Shown here: piece by piece, positions 6,993 through 13,851 of the stretch
How the letters are laid out: the number at the start of each line of letters is the position of its first letter
How positions within the stretch are numbered: the first letter of the stretch is position 1
Position numbers and translations under genes: made by a program
Notes under the pieces: model-generated
The model's database searches: none
The model's input: the letters and a program-made list of their open reading frames with translations, nothing else
Told to the model about the DNA's origin: nothing
From: Deltaproteobacteria bacterium
GTDB taxonomy: Bacteria > Desulfobacterota > DSM-4660 > Desulfatiglandales > B25-G16
Direction: 5' to 3'
NCBI GenBank assembly: GCA_019308645.1
Contig: JAFDHR010000061.1
Location: 1 to 13,978, forward strand
Length of the DNA stretch: 13,978 nt

Positions 6993-7280
6993 ATAAATAT
7001 GTAACCGTTCACAGGTTCAGGGTTCAACGTTCAGGGTTAAGGACAAAGAAGGCATTAAAGACCCGAAGTCCTCGTTAAAAATTCTCGTTTTCCCAAGTAA
7101 TTGCCAATCTGGCTCTACATTTTGGATTAGGCCTGACGAAGCTGACCCTTTTCTCGTAAATACGCATCCCAAATGGAGTCCGGGGACAAGAATGGAACCC
7201 GCCAGCGGGCAAGCCTTGAACCCCTGAACCTTTGAACCCGTGAACGCCTACATAAATATCAACCTTCCCTGAAGGAGAAA
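6993..7280. repeat. Composite intergenic repeat, copy 3
   Basis: This 288-bp gap holds no supportable gene. GAACC-type words run in opposite orientations at its two ends: as GGTTC/GGTTAA words at about 7003-7041, and as CCTTGAACC, CCTGAACC and TTTGAACCC at about 7214-7239. The outer arms are CGTTCAC (7006-7012) and GTGAACG (7240-7246). The middle (about 7075-7195) is different sequence beginning ATTCTCGTTTTCCCAA and containing GGGGACAAGAATGG. It looks like a separate dispersed repeat or inserted fragment rather than coding DNA. The 3' end carries the ribosome site of the next gene. Confidence 0.55.
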
Positions 7281-7553
7281 ATGAATAGGGCAGGAAAGAA
7301 TACAAGAGTGAAAAGACGGAAAAAGGATCCTTTTATAAGTCGTATAGAAAGAAGAAGATCTTTTTTGAGGTTGATGATAATATTTGTAGTTGTTTTAATA
7401 TTTGGGGCATTATCCGGTATATTCCGCGGCTGTATTGAAAGTTTTTATAATTATATGGATGAAAGTTATCGTCCAAAGGATTTAGATAGAAAACAGTATC
7501 TCGAACAAAAAGCTAAGGAGGAAAACGCACGCCGCCGCACATCCAAGCAGTAA
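7281..7553 (+). CDS. Small single-pass membrane protein of unknown function
   Basis: A 90-residue protein I do not recognise. Its N-terminal 29 residues are very basic (KRRKKD, ERRR), followed by one hydrophobic helix at about 30-47 (LRLMIIFVVVLIFGALSG) and a charged C-terminal tail with lysine/arginine/glutamate-rich helix-forming sequence (KQYLEQKAKEENARRR). The positive-inside rule places the N-terminus in the cytoplasm and the tail in the periplasm. A strong ribosome site AAGGAG (7272-7277) lies just before the ATG, though with only 3 nt spacing, and supports translation. It sits between the autokinase and the polymerase genes, so a small accessory subunit of the EPS assembly complex is plausible, but nothing in the sequence shows that directly. 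Confidence 0.65.
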   Translation: MNRAGKNTRVKRRKKDPFISRIERRRSFLRLMIIFVVVLIFGALSGIFRGCIESFYNYMDESYRPKDLDRKQYLEQKAKEENARRRTSKQ

Positions 7554-7594
7554 AGTGCCCTGTGAGGCACATATCGTAGCAGTCGGAGACCCAC

Positions 7595-9028
7595 ATGATA
7601 AGAACGAGCAATACAGTAATAGATTCAAAGACGATATTTTTACTGTTGACAATTATCGGGATAACATTTTTGGGTGGAATTATCGTAACAAAGGTCTCTG
7701 CAGGGGTTGCCGTTTTCTTGTTTGCTGCCCTTATTATTGCTATTGCGAGTTTCCTGAGCGCTGAAGTTGCCCTGTACATGTTGATTGGTTCCATGCTTCT
7801 CAGTCCTGAGTTTATTGTAGGAGATATTGCTGGAAAGGCCGCCCTCGGTCGTGGTATTACCCTTCGATTTGATGACATTCTGCTGGCCATCATCGGGTTT
7901 AGCTGGTTCTTGAAAACCGCCATTAGAAAGGAATTGGGGCTTTTTTTAAGGTCTCCTCTAAACAGGCCGATTGCGTATTATGTTACGGTCTGTCTTGTTG
8001 CAACCCTATTTGGCTTGATGATGGGCAGGGTCAGGGGATTAACAGGATTCTTTTTTGTTTTGAAGTATTTTGAATATTTCATCGTATATTTCATGGTGGT
8101 GAATCACCTGAGAGATAAGAGGCAGATAGAACGTTTTGTTATGGCCATGTTGATTGTCTCTGTTATTGTCTGCATTGTCGCCATAGCCCAGATACCTGGC
8201 GGCGGGAGGGTTTCGGCGCCTTTTGAGGGTGAGGTGGGTGAGCCCAATACCCTTGGAGGTTATCTTGTCCTGATGCTCTCGATTACTCTCGGGCTTTTGT
8301 TGACATACGGTTCAAAAAAACAAAAAGTGTTATTTGTAACACTTACAGTTTTTATCGTGATTTCGCTTCTGGCAACCCTTTCAAGAAGTTCCTGGCTGGC
8401 TTTGGGACCTATGTTACTTGCCTTGATCTATTTTAGCAAAAAAAGGATGGTGATTCTTGTCCCTTTGATTCTTATCGCTGTTCTATCCCCATTTATTTTG
8501 CCCGCAAATGTAAAAAAACGGGCCCTCTTTACCTTTACCCAGCGGCAGGAGAGGGGACAGATAGAAGTTGGAGGGTTGAGGATTGACACCTCTGCCTCTG
8601 CGAGATTACGATCATGGAAGAATGTTCTAACAAGAGATTTTATAAAGCATCCGATTTTAGGCTACGGAGTTACAGGTTATAGTTTTTTGGATGCCCAGTA
8701 TCCTCGAGTTCTTGCGGAAACAGGACTGGTCGGTTTTGTATTTTTTGTATGGCTGCTTGCGGCTGTCTTTAAGAATGCATTATATGCCTATCGCAATACC
8801 TCGGACCCTCTGTTCAGCGGTCTGTCGCTGGGATATTTGGTAGGATTTGTGGCCATGCTTGCGCATGCGATTGGGACCAATACCTTCATTATCGTCCGGA
8901 TCATGGAACCATTCTGGTTTTTGACCGCTATAATCATTACGATTCCCACGATAGAGGCAGATGAACTGAAGGTTGATACATCCGGTGGAAAGCAGGATAT
9001 GGCAAGACTTCAGCAACAAACCATGTAA
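7595..9028 (+). CDS. O-antigen polymerase/ligase family protein (Wzy/WaaL type)
   Basis: A 477-residue polytopic inner-membrane protein with at least ten hydrophobic segments. The Wzy_C-type core is visible: a periplasmic segment with APFEGEVGEPNTLGGYL, a following helix with TLSRSSWLALG, and a large loop ending in IKHPILGYGVTGYSF and YPRVLAETGLVGFVFFVW. These are the conserved surroundings of the catalytic Arg/His loop in O-antigen ligases and polymerases. Polymerases and ligases cannot be separated from sequence alone. Beside a Wza/Wzc pair the polymerase role (joining lipid-linked repeat units in the periplasm) is more likely. GGAG at 7585-7588 lies 6 nt before the ATG. The stop overlaps the start of the next gene as TAATG, so the two are probably co-translated. 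Confidence 0.9.
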   Translation: MIRTSNTVIDSKTIFLLLTIIGITFLGGIIVTKVSAGVAVFLFAALIIAIASFLSAEVALYMLIGSMLLSPEFIVGDIAGKAALGRGITLRFDDILLAIIGFSWFLKTAIRKELGLFLRSPLNRPIAYYVTVCLVATLFGLMMGRVRGLTGFFFVLKYFEYFIVYFMVVNHLRDKRQIERFVMAMLIVSVIVCIVAIAQIPGGGRVSAPFEGEVGEPNTLGGYLVLMLSITLGLLLTYGSKKQKVLFVTLTVFIVISLLATLSRSSWLALGPMLLALIYFSKKRMVILVPLILIAVLSPFILPANVKKRALFTFTQRQERGQIEVGGLRIDTSASARLRSWKNVLTRDFIKHPILGYGVTGYSFLDAQYPRVLAETGLVGFVFFVWLLAAVFKNALYAYRNTSDPLFSGLSLGYLVGFVAMLAHAIGTNTFIIVRIMEPFWFLTAIIITIPTIEADELKVDTSGGKQDMARLQQQTM

Positions 9029-9330
9029 TGGCGGAAAAGACCGATGAAACATTTAACCGCTATTATGAGATGAAGATGCTTGGCTACGATCTAAAGACGG
9101 TTGAAGATCGGGTATGTAAAATATTTAAGACAGACCCAGAGGATATATATTCTAAGAGTAGAGAAAAAGTGAAGGCAAATGCACGGGGATTATTTTGCTA
9201 CTGGGCGGTTAGAGAACTCGGTTATGGATTAACGGATATAGCAAGGCATCTTGGTATAACTCAACCTGCTGTTGGATATGCGGTAAAAAGAGGGGAATAT
9301 ATCGCCAATCAGAACCATTATAAACTTTAA
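9028..9330 (+). CDS. Stand-alone DnaA-tail / RAYT-tail type helix-turn-helix protein
   Basis: A 100-residue likely DNA-binding protein. The recognisable part is residues 15-92: GYDLKTVEDRVCKIFKTDPEDI, then ARGLFCYWAVRELGYGLTDIARHLGITQPAVGYAVKRGE, a helix-turn-helix of the DnaA domain IV-like kind. The same arrangement is, from memory, the C-terminal tail of IS200/Y1-type (REP-associated) transposases in deltaproteobacteria. The HUH catalytic part of such transposases (HxH and Tyr motifs) is absent here and no remnant lies upstream, since the ATG sits inside the polymerase stop (TAATG). It lacks the GGRDHTTV signature that DnaA uses to read DnaA boxes (QPAV occupies the equivalent place), so it is not a replication initiator. 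It may be a domesticated transposase tail acting as a local regulator or repeat-binding protein. Confidence 0.75.
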   Translation: MAEKTDETFNRYYEMKMLGYDLKTVEDRVCKIFKTDPEDIYSKSREKVKANARGLFCYWAVRELGYGLTDIARHLGITQPAVGYAVKRGEYIANQNHYKL

Positions 9331-9591
9331 AGGTAACTTAGTTATTTATTTATGCCCGTCCCTTATTGACATAGTATAGTAAATTAGTGAATTCATAAAA
9401 TTTTCATGTTAATTTCACAAACCATAACGAAACAGGGATTATTCACAGAATGGAAAAGGGCCTCTAACGCATATCAAAGAGGTGGTGAATGAGGCGTTTG
9501 AGATCTCAGAGGTCAGGCTACTATCCCAATATGTGAAACAGTTAAAGCGGCACTGAATTAGGTTTTATTTCCTGATCAATGGTTACTTCTT
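9331..9591. other. Gap between EPS locus and partner-switching module
   Basis: No start-to-stop gene with a ribosome site is seen. A TTGACA hexamer at 9366-9371 resembles a -35 box but has no good -10 at 16-18 bp. From about 9460 to the TGA at 9553-9555 one frame reads as plausible protein (HIKEVVNEAFEISEVRLL and on to KQLKRH). It has no ATG start and a stop upstream, so it may be a gene remnant. A single TTATTCACA (9439-9447) matches the DnaA-box pattern but is probably chance. Confidence 0.4.
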
Positions 9592-9996
9592 ATGCCAAAG
9601 ATACGATTACCGGCAAAACTGGAAAGCCTTAAAACATTTCTTGAATTCATATCCGGATCAGCTAGAGGAAAAGGGTTCTCCGAGCATAGAGTTAAGGAAA
9701 TAGAGCTAGTCACTGAAGAGGTCTTGGTCAATATTTTTAGTTATGCCTATCATGAAAGTCCCGGTGAAGTGGAGATCACTGATAGAAAGAACGAAGACGA
9801 CACATTGATTTTAAAGATACTGGATTATGGAACTCCATTTGATCCCCTATCATTATCTGAGCCTGAACTCACTGCCCATGTGTCCGATCGGATGGCCGGT
9901 GGGTTAGGGGTATTTTTCATCCGAAAGATGGCAGACGACGTCCGGTATCGTCGAGATGGAGACGCTAATATCCTTACCTTAACCTTTTCTAAATAG
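9592..9996 (+). CDS. RsbW/SpoIIAB-like anti-sigma factor serine kinase (HATPase)
   Basis: A 134-residue GHKL-type ATPase of the RsbW family. The N-box reads EIELVTEEVLVNIFSYAY with Glu and Asn in the expected places (about 46-63). The G1 box is ILDYGTPFDP, and the G2 region is GGLGVFFIRKMADDVRY, ending in the usual DGDANILTLTF strand. Such proteins phosphorylate a STAS-domain antagonist and bind a sigma factor or another target when the antagonist is phosphorylated. The likely substrate is encoded 221 bp downstream (10218-10595), and the opposing phosphatase is at 11686-13851. The ATG at 9592 has no strong Shine-Dalgarno, and no in-frame alternative was better. Its final target is not in the window. 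Confidence 0.9.
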   Translation: MPKIRLPAKLESLKTFLEFISGSARGKGFSEHRVKEIELVTEEVLVNIFSYAYHESPGEVEITDRKNEDDTLILKILDYGTPFDPLSLSEPELTAHVSDRMAGGLGVFFIRKMADDVRYRRDGDANILTLTFSK

Positions 9997-10217
9997 TCCC
10001 CACTTGGAATGAGCCCTTTTCAGGGGTCTGGGCATCAAATCGACTTTGGCAGGTAAACCTTAAGTGTTCGCAGTGGGATCTATTTTTTGTGCGCCAGTTC
10101 ACAATCGTTGGTTTGGCTAGGACCGCCCATGGTCCTCGTCCTAATGGGTCTCTGCGCAGTCGATCTAGTTGTACTTTCTTGAGACGGTTTTTTATGAAAT
10201 ATTAGAGAGGATGTTCC
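9997..10217. other. Intergenic region upstream of STAS gene
   Basis: No gene is seen. A short hairpin AGGACC/GGTCCT (10119-10124/10131-10136) with a 6-nt loop is visible. A weak promoter-like pair TTGTAC (10169-10174) and TATGAA (10193-10198) precedes the STAS gene. The ribosome site AGAGAGG (10204-10210) lies 7 nt before the ATG at 10218. Confidence 0.3.
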
Positions 10218-10595
10218 ATGGAATTTTCATCACAGCAATTTGCAGATGTCACGCTTATCCAAGTCGAAGGGCGAATAGATCACAAAACGGCAAAAGATTT
10301 TGAAAATGCACTTAAACCCTATCTGGATGAATGTGTCGCAGGGGAATATCAAAAAATTCTCGTTGATTTAGGAGGCGTAGATTTCATGACGAGTGCCGGC
10401 TTAAGGGTGCTTATGATCGTCGCCAAAACGTGTGGCAAGCAGAGAGGCGAAATTGTAGTGGCAGCTCTCCAGCCGATAATCGAAGAAATATTCAAAATCA
10501 CCCGATTCGATTTAGTTCTTAAAATTTTCCCAACCGTGAAGTCAGCATTAGATGCCCTGTCACCCACTGCCGCCGCTGTATACGGGAATTCATAA
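10218..10595 (+). CDS. STAS-domain anti-sigma factor antagonist (RsbV/SpoIIAA type)
   Basis: A 125-residue single STAS domain. The opening strand is VTLIQVEGRIDHKTAKDFENAL, and the phosphorylation loop reads VDFMTSAGLRVLM, with Ser59 (or the adjacent Thr58) as the acceptor. The C-terminal helix ends in FPTVKSALDAL, followed by a short non-conserved tail. In partner switching the unphosphorylated form sequesters the HATPase kinase and releases the kinase's target; the kinase inactivates it and a PP2C phosphatase restores it. Both partners are encoded nearby, at 9592-9996 and 11686-13851. A good ribosome site (AGAGAGG, 7 nt spacing) supports the start. It is separated by 118 bp from the MBL gene, which holds no other gene. 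Confidence 0.93.
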   Translation: MEFSSQQFADVTLIQVEGRIDHKTAKDFENALKPYLDECVAGEYQKILVDLGGVDFMTSAGLRVLMIVAKTCGKQRGEIVVAALQPIIEEIFKITRFDLVLKIFPTVKSALDALSPTAAAVYGNS

Positions 10596-10713
10596 GTGAG
10601 ACAGAGGAAAACTCGTGGCTGATACGGCATCATTTCTCAATTTGCTGATTCGCTGTTATTCATGGCAGCCAGCATTTGAGCATGTATCAAGAAATGCCCA
10701 TTGAGGTGGTTTA

Positions 10714-11676
10714 ATGCGTATACGATTTTGGGGCACAAGAGGCTCCCTCCCGGTGTCAGCCAGCGGCCATGTGATTCGGGAAAAGGTCAAACAGGCTCTA
10801 AGGCTGGCTGAAGGACGCCGCTTCGAAAACGATGCCCAATTAGAGCGATTCATTGATGAATCGCTTGATTTCCCCACCAAAAGCGGTTATGGGGGCGACT
10901 CTTCTTGTGTTCAAATTGAGGCCGGTGAAGGATACATGATATGTGATATGGGTACCGGTTTGCGCCGCTTCGCAAAACAGGTTGTGAAAGAACACGGATC
11001 AGAGCACCCTCAAGTATATCATTTTTTCATGTCCCACTTGCATTGGGACCATATCATGGGATTTCCTTTCTTTACTCCCGCCTACATTCCCGGGAATACT
11101 ATCCGCATTTACGGAGGCCATCATGCCAACGAAATGGAAGATGCCTTTCGTCTTCAACAGTCGCCCCCCTATTTCCCTGTTTATTGGGATCAGTTGGGGG
11201 CCGATATAACCTTCACCCACCTGGAGGTGGATCGTTGGTATGAGATCAATAGTTTCCGTGTCAAAATTATGCGACAGGCTCACCAGGGAGGCTCTTTTGG
11301 ATACCGTTTCGAGAAAGACGGAAAGAGCATGATTTTCGCTACCGATGCCGAACACAAACAGCAGAGTGAAAAGGAAACCGAAGCGGTAATAGATTTTTTT
11401 AGAGATGCGGACTTTGTCATTTTTGACGCCACGTATTCACTTGTCGATATGATTACAATTAAAGAAGATTGGGGTCATTCCAGTAATATTGTAGGTGTCG
11501 ATTTATGCCTACGAGCAAAGGTGAAGCACTATTGCATGTTTCATCATGAACCTGCCTTAAATGATGAGATGATATATACCATTCTCCAGGAAACTAAACG
11601 CTATGAAACACTCGTCAATAAAGGCCATTCCCTCAAGATATCTACTGCCTACGATGATCTTGTTATAGATATTTAG
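10714..11676 (+). CDS. MBL-fold metallo-hydrolase
   Basis: A 320-residue metallo-beta-lactamase-fold protein. The first strand MRIRFWGTRGSLP and the motif HLHWDH (His108, His110, Asp112, His113) give most of the two-metal site. Further likely ligands are His190 (QAHQGG), Asp211 (FATDAEH) and His277 or His278 (MFHHEP), with GHSS (His255) nearby. The fold resembles the RNase Z/cyclic-nucleotide phosphodiesterase branch of the superfamily. An insertion of about 40 residues (20-58) between the first strand and YGGDSSCVQIE is longer than usual. The substrate cannot be read from sequence; a nucleotide second messenger is an inference. The start has GAGG 7 nt upstream. The stop TAG overlaps the Shine-Dalgarno of the downstream phosphatase gene, so the two should be translated together. 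Confidence 0.85.
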   Translation: MRIRFWGTRGSLPVSASGHVIREKVKQALRLAEGRRFENDAQLERFIDESLDFPTKSGYGGDSSCVQIEAGEGYMICDMGTGLRRFAKQVVKEHGSEHPQVYHFFMSHLHWDHIMGFPFFTPAYIPGNTIRIYGGHHANEMEDAFRLQQSPPYFPVYWDQLGADITFTHLEVDRWYEINSFRVKIMRQAHQGGSFGYRFEKDGKSMIFATDAEHKQQSEKETEAVIDFFRDADFVIFDATYSLVDMITIKEDWGHSSNIVGVDLCLRAKVKHYCMFHHEPALNDEMIYTILQETKRYETLVNKGHSLKISTAYDDLVIDI

Positions 11677-11680
11677 GGGA
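11675..11680 (+). promoter_or_regulatory. Ribosome binding site deciding the GTG start at 11686
   Basis: AGGGGA lies 5 nt before GTG at 11686 and overlaps the TAG stop of the MBL gene (11674-11676). This makes the GTG the best start for the phosphatase gene and suggests translational coupling. Confidence 0.6.
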
Positions 11681-11685
11681 CATCA

Positions 11686-13851
11686 GTGGAGGCACAAATC
11701 ACGTCAGTTTTTTTGAAAAAATATTCAAATTGGTTATATTCCACCTTTGTCATTGCCTTAACAGGCGGTAAAGGAAGGCCGGTAGCGCTGGCTTTTCTCC
11801 TTTTCGCCTCAATAACCTTTGCGGTTTTTGGGGCCGATCACTGGCGCCCGGTGAGTAATTTTGTGTTCGACTCCTACCAGCGGCTGTTTCCCCGTAAAGT
11901 GGAACGATTTCCGGTTGTCATTGTAGATATTGACGATGCCAGTCTTGCCGCCCTGGGTCGCTGGCCCTGGCCACGAACGCGTCTTGCAAAACTGACCCAA
12001 GCCACTGAACGCTTGGGGGCGAAAGCCATCGGGTTTGATATTATAATGCCAGAGCCAGACAGTCTGTCCCCTGATATTGTCCTTGCACACCGGCCCGGTG
12101 TCAGCGCGCTCGCCCGGAAGGAGTTGGCCAAATTACCCTCTAATGACGCGATTCTTGTACGGATCCTGCAACGAACACCTTCGGTTGTCGCCCGTGCAGC
12201 ACTTATTGACAGCGACCAGGAAATAAACGAACAATCCAGGCAGACGCCGGTGATAGTCGTGGGGCAAGTGCCGAAAGATACAATCACATCCTATGGGAGC
12301 CATTTAACCAACATTCCCGAGATTGAAGATGCGGCCTTCGGATGTGGCTATTTGAACGACACGCGTGACGAGGACGGCGTGGTTCGTTCTATGCCGCTGC
12401 TGATTTCAGTAGGGGGCCAGTTGGCTCCAACCTTATCACTGGAACTGCTGCGCACCGCCATTGGATTGAATTGGTATAGTGTTCGCGGAAACCCTAAGGG
12501 CATTGAAGGAATCCAATTGGGAGAATCATTTATTCCAACTGATCCGGACGGTCGCATCCGTCTGCATTTCTCGCCAGCCTACGCAGCGAGGCGTGTCTCA
12601 GCACTTTCTGTAATTAATGGTGATCTCAGCGCCGACTCTTTTGCCAATCAGGTTGCTATCATCGGTGTGACAGGTGTCGGCACCATTGATGTTGCATCCA
12701 CGCCTGTTGCTGCAAGAATGGACGGTGCAGAGATCCAGGCCCAGGTTGTAGAAAACATCCTAACAAATTCTCGACTCATCAGGAAGCCATATGCCGTTAT
12801 GCTGGAGTTGGGAGTATTTCTCCTCATTGCCATAATTATTATCGCTTTGTTACCGAGGCTGCACCCCGCATACGGGATAGCATTATTCTTTTCAGCGGCC
12901 GTTCTATTAAGCGCGGTGAGTCTTTTTTCTTTCATTAGAGAAAAAATGCTTTATGATCCGTCCTTTCCTATCGTCGGAACCGGTTTTATTTTAGTTTTTC
13001 TACTGACGGCCGGTTTTTCGGCAGCTAACCGTAAAAGACGGGAATTGAGCGAAGCCTTGGAGGCTGAGAGGCTGGAGCGTGTGCGGATGTCAGGCGAACT
13101 GCAGGCTGCAAGGGAAATCCAGATGGGCATCCTGCCGGAACCCGGGTCCATTGAAGGACTTCCTCCCAACCTGGAATTTTATGCCATATTGGAGCCGGCG
13201 TATGAGGTTGGTGGTGATTTGTATGATGCTTTCATGATTGATAATAGACACTTTTTCTTTTTGGTTGGCGATGTGGTGGGTAAAGGTGTTGCTGCATCCC
13301 TTTTTATGGCCGTAAGTAAAACATTGTGTAAAAGCACGGCACTGAGAGGATACAACCCCTTAAACAAATTGATAGAGATGTTTAATGGAGAGATATCCAG
13401 GGATAACCGGTCAATGCTATTTGTAACGGCGATCGCCGGTATGATCAATGTCGACAATGGCGACTTGCAACTATGCAGCGCGGGACATGATATGCCAATT
13501 TTGTTGCGGCCGGGAGAACCACCGAAAACCCTTCACATAGAGGGAGGACCTCCTCTGTGTGTGCTTGAAGACTATCAATACAGCGCCTCCCGTACTGCTC
13601 TGCAACCAGACGATATGCTTGTGCTCATATCAGACGGCGTGACAGAGGCTTATAATCCCTTTCAAGATTTATACGGCAGGGAAAGAATCTTGGACTACCT
13701 CAAAGGTTTCAAACAGTCTGACCAGCATGCTGAAAGCCTTTGCCGGGGATTGGACATGGACATCAAACGGTTTACGCGTGGCACCAGTCAATCTGATGAT
13801 ATTACCATCATGGCCGTTTGCTTTAAAAAGCCTGATAACTCGATAGTATAG
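11686..13851 (+). CDS. CHASE2-SpoIIE/PP2C serine phosphatase, membrane-bound
   Basis: A 721-residue sensor phosphatase. After an N-terminal TM (about 31-50), an extracytoplasmic CHASE2 domain spans roughly 55-360 (VVIVDIDDASLAALGRWPWPR near its start and an AIIGVTGVGTIDVASTP strand near its end). Three TMs follow (about 370-389, 394-416, 426-446), as is usual for CHASE2 proteins. A coiled linker (450-476, RRELSEALEAERLERVRM) leads to the PP2C domain. Metal-binding aspartates are all present: Asp511 (VGGDLYD), Asp529 (VGDVVGKG), Asp650 (SDGVTEA) and Asp705 (SDDITIM). It should dephosphorylate the STAS antagonist (10218-10595) on an extracytoplasmic cue, opposing the kinase at 9592-9996. GTG start, coupled to the MBL gene. 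CHASE2 ligands are unknown. Confidence 0.94.
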   Translation: MEAQITSVFLKKYSNWLYSTFVIALTGGKGRPVALAFLLFASITFAVFGADHWRPVSNFVFDSYQRLFPRKVERFPVVIVDIDDASLAALGRWPWPRTRLAKLTQATERLGAKAIGFDIIMPEPDSLSPDIVLAHRPGVSALARKELAKLPSNDAILVRILQRTPSVVARAALIDSDQEINEQSRQTPVIVVGQVPKDTITSYGSHLTNIPEIEDAAFGCGYLNDTRDEDGVVRSMPLLISVGGQLAPTLSLELLRTAIGLNWYSVRGNPKGIEGIQLGESFIPTDPDGRIRLHFSPAYAARRVSALSVINGDLSADSFANQVAIIGVTGVGTIDVASTPVAARMDGAEIQAQVVENILTNSRLIRKPYAVMLELGVFLLIAIIIIALLPRLHPAYGIALFFSAAVLLSAVSLFSFIREKMLYDPSFPIVGTGFILVFLLTAGFSAANRKRRELSEALEAERLERVRMSGELQAAREIQMGILPEPGSIEGLPPNLEFYAILEPAYEVGGDLYDAFMIDNRHFFFLVGDVVGKGVAASLFMAVSKTLCKSTALRGYNPLNKLIEMFNGEISRDNRSMLFVTAIAGMINVDNGDLQLCSAGHDMPILLRPGEPPKTLHIEGGPPLCVLEDYQYSASRTALQPDDMLVLISDGVTEAYNPFQDLYGRERILDYLKGFKQSDQHAESLCRGLDMDIKRFTRGTSQSDDITIMAVCFKKPDNSIV

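Noticed and set aside
7075..7305. Minus-strand 76-residue open frame across repeat copy 3
   Set aside because: It runs through repeat sequence and the ribosome site of the next gene, and lacks recognisable protein character.
7555..7570. Hairpin GTGCC/GGCAC before the polymerase start
   Set aside because: The stem is only 5 bp and leaves the ribosome site free; probably chance.
9366..9394. Promoter with TTGACA -35
   Set aside because: The hexamer is perfect, but the sequence at 16-18 bp spacing (GAATTC region) does not resemble a -10 box.
9439..9447. DnaA-box-like TTATTCACA near the DnaA-tail-like gene
   Set aside because: It is a single match, expected by chance at about this window size, and the nearby helix-turn-helix protein lacks the DnaA signature residues that read this box.
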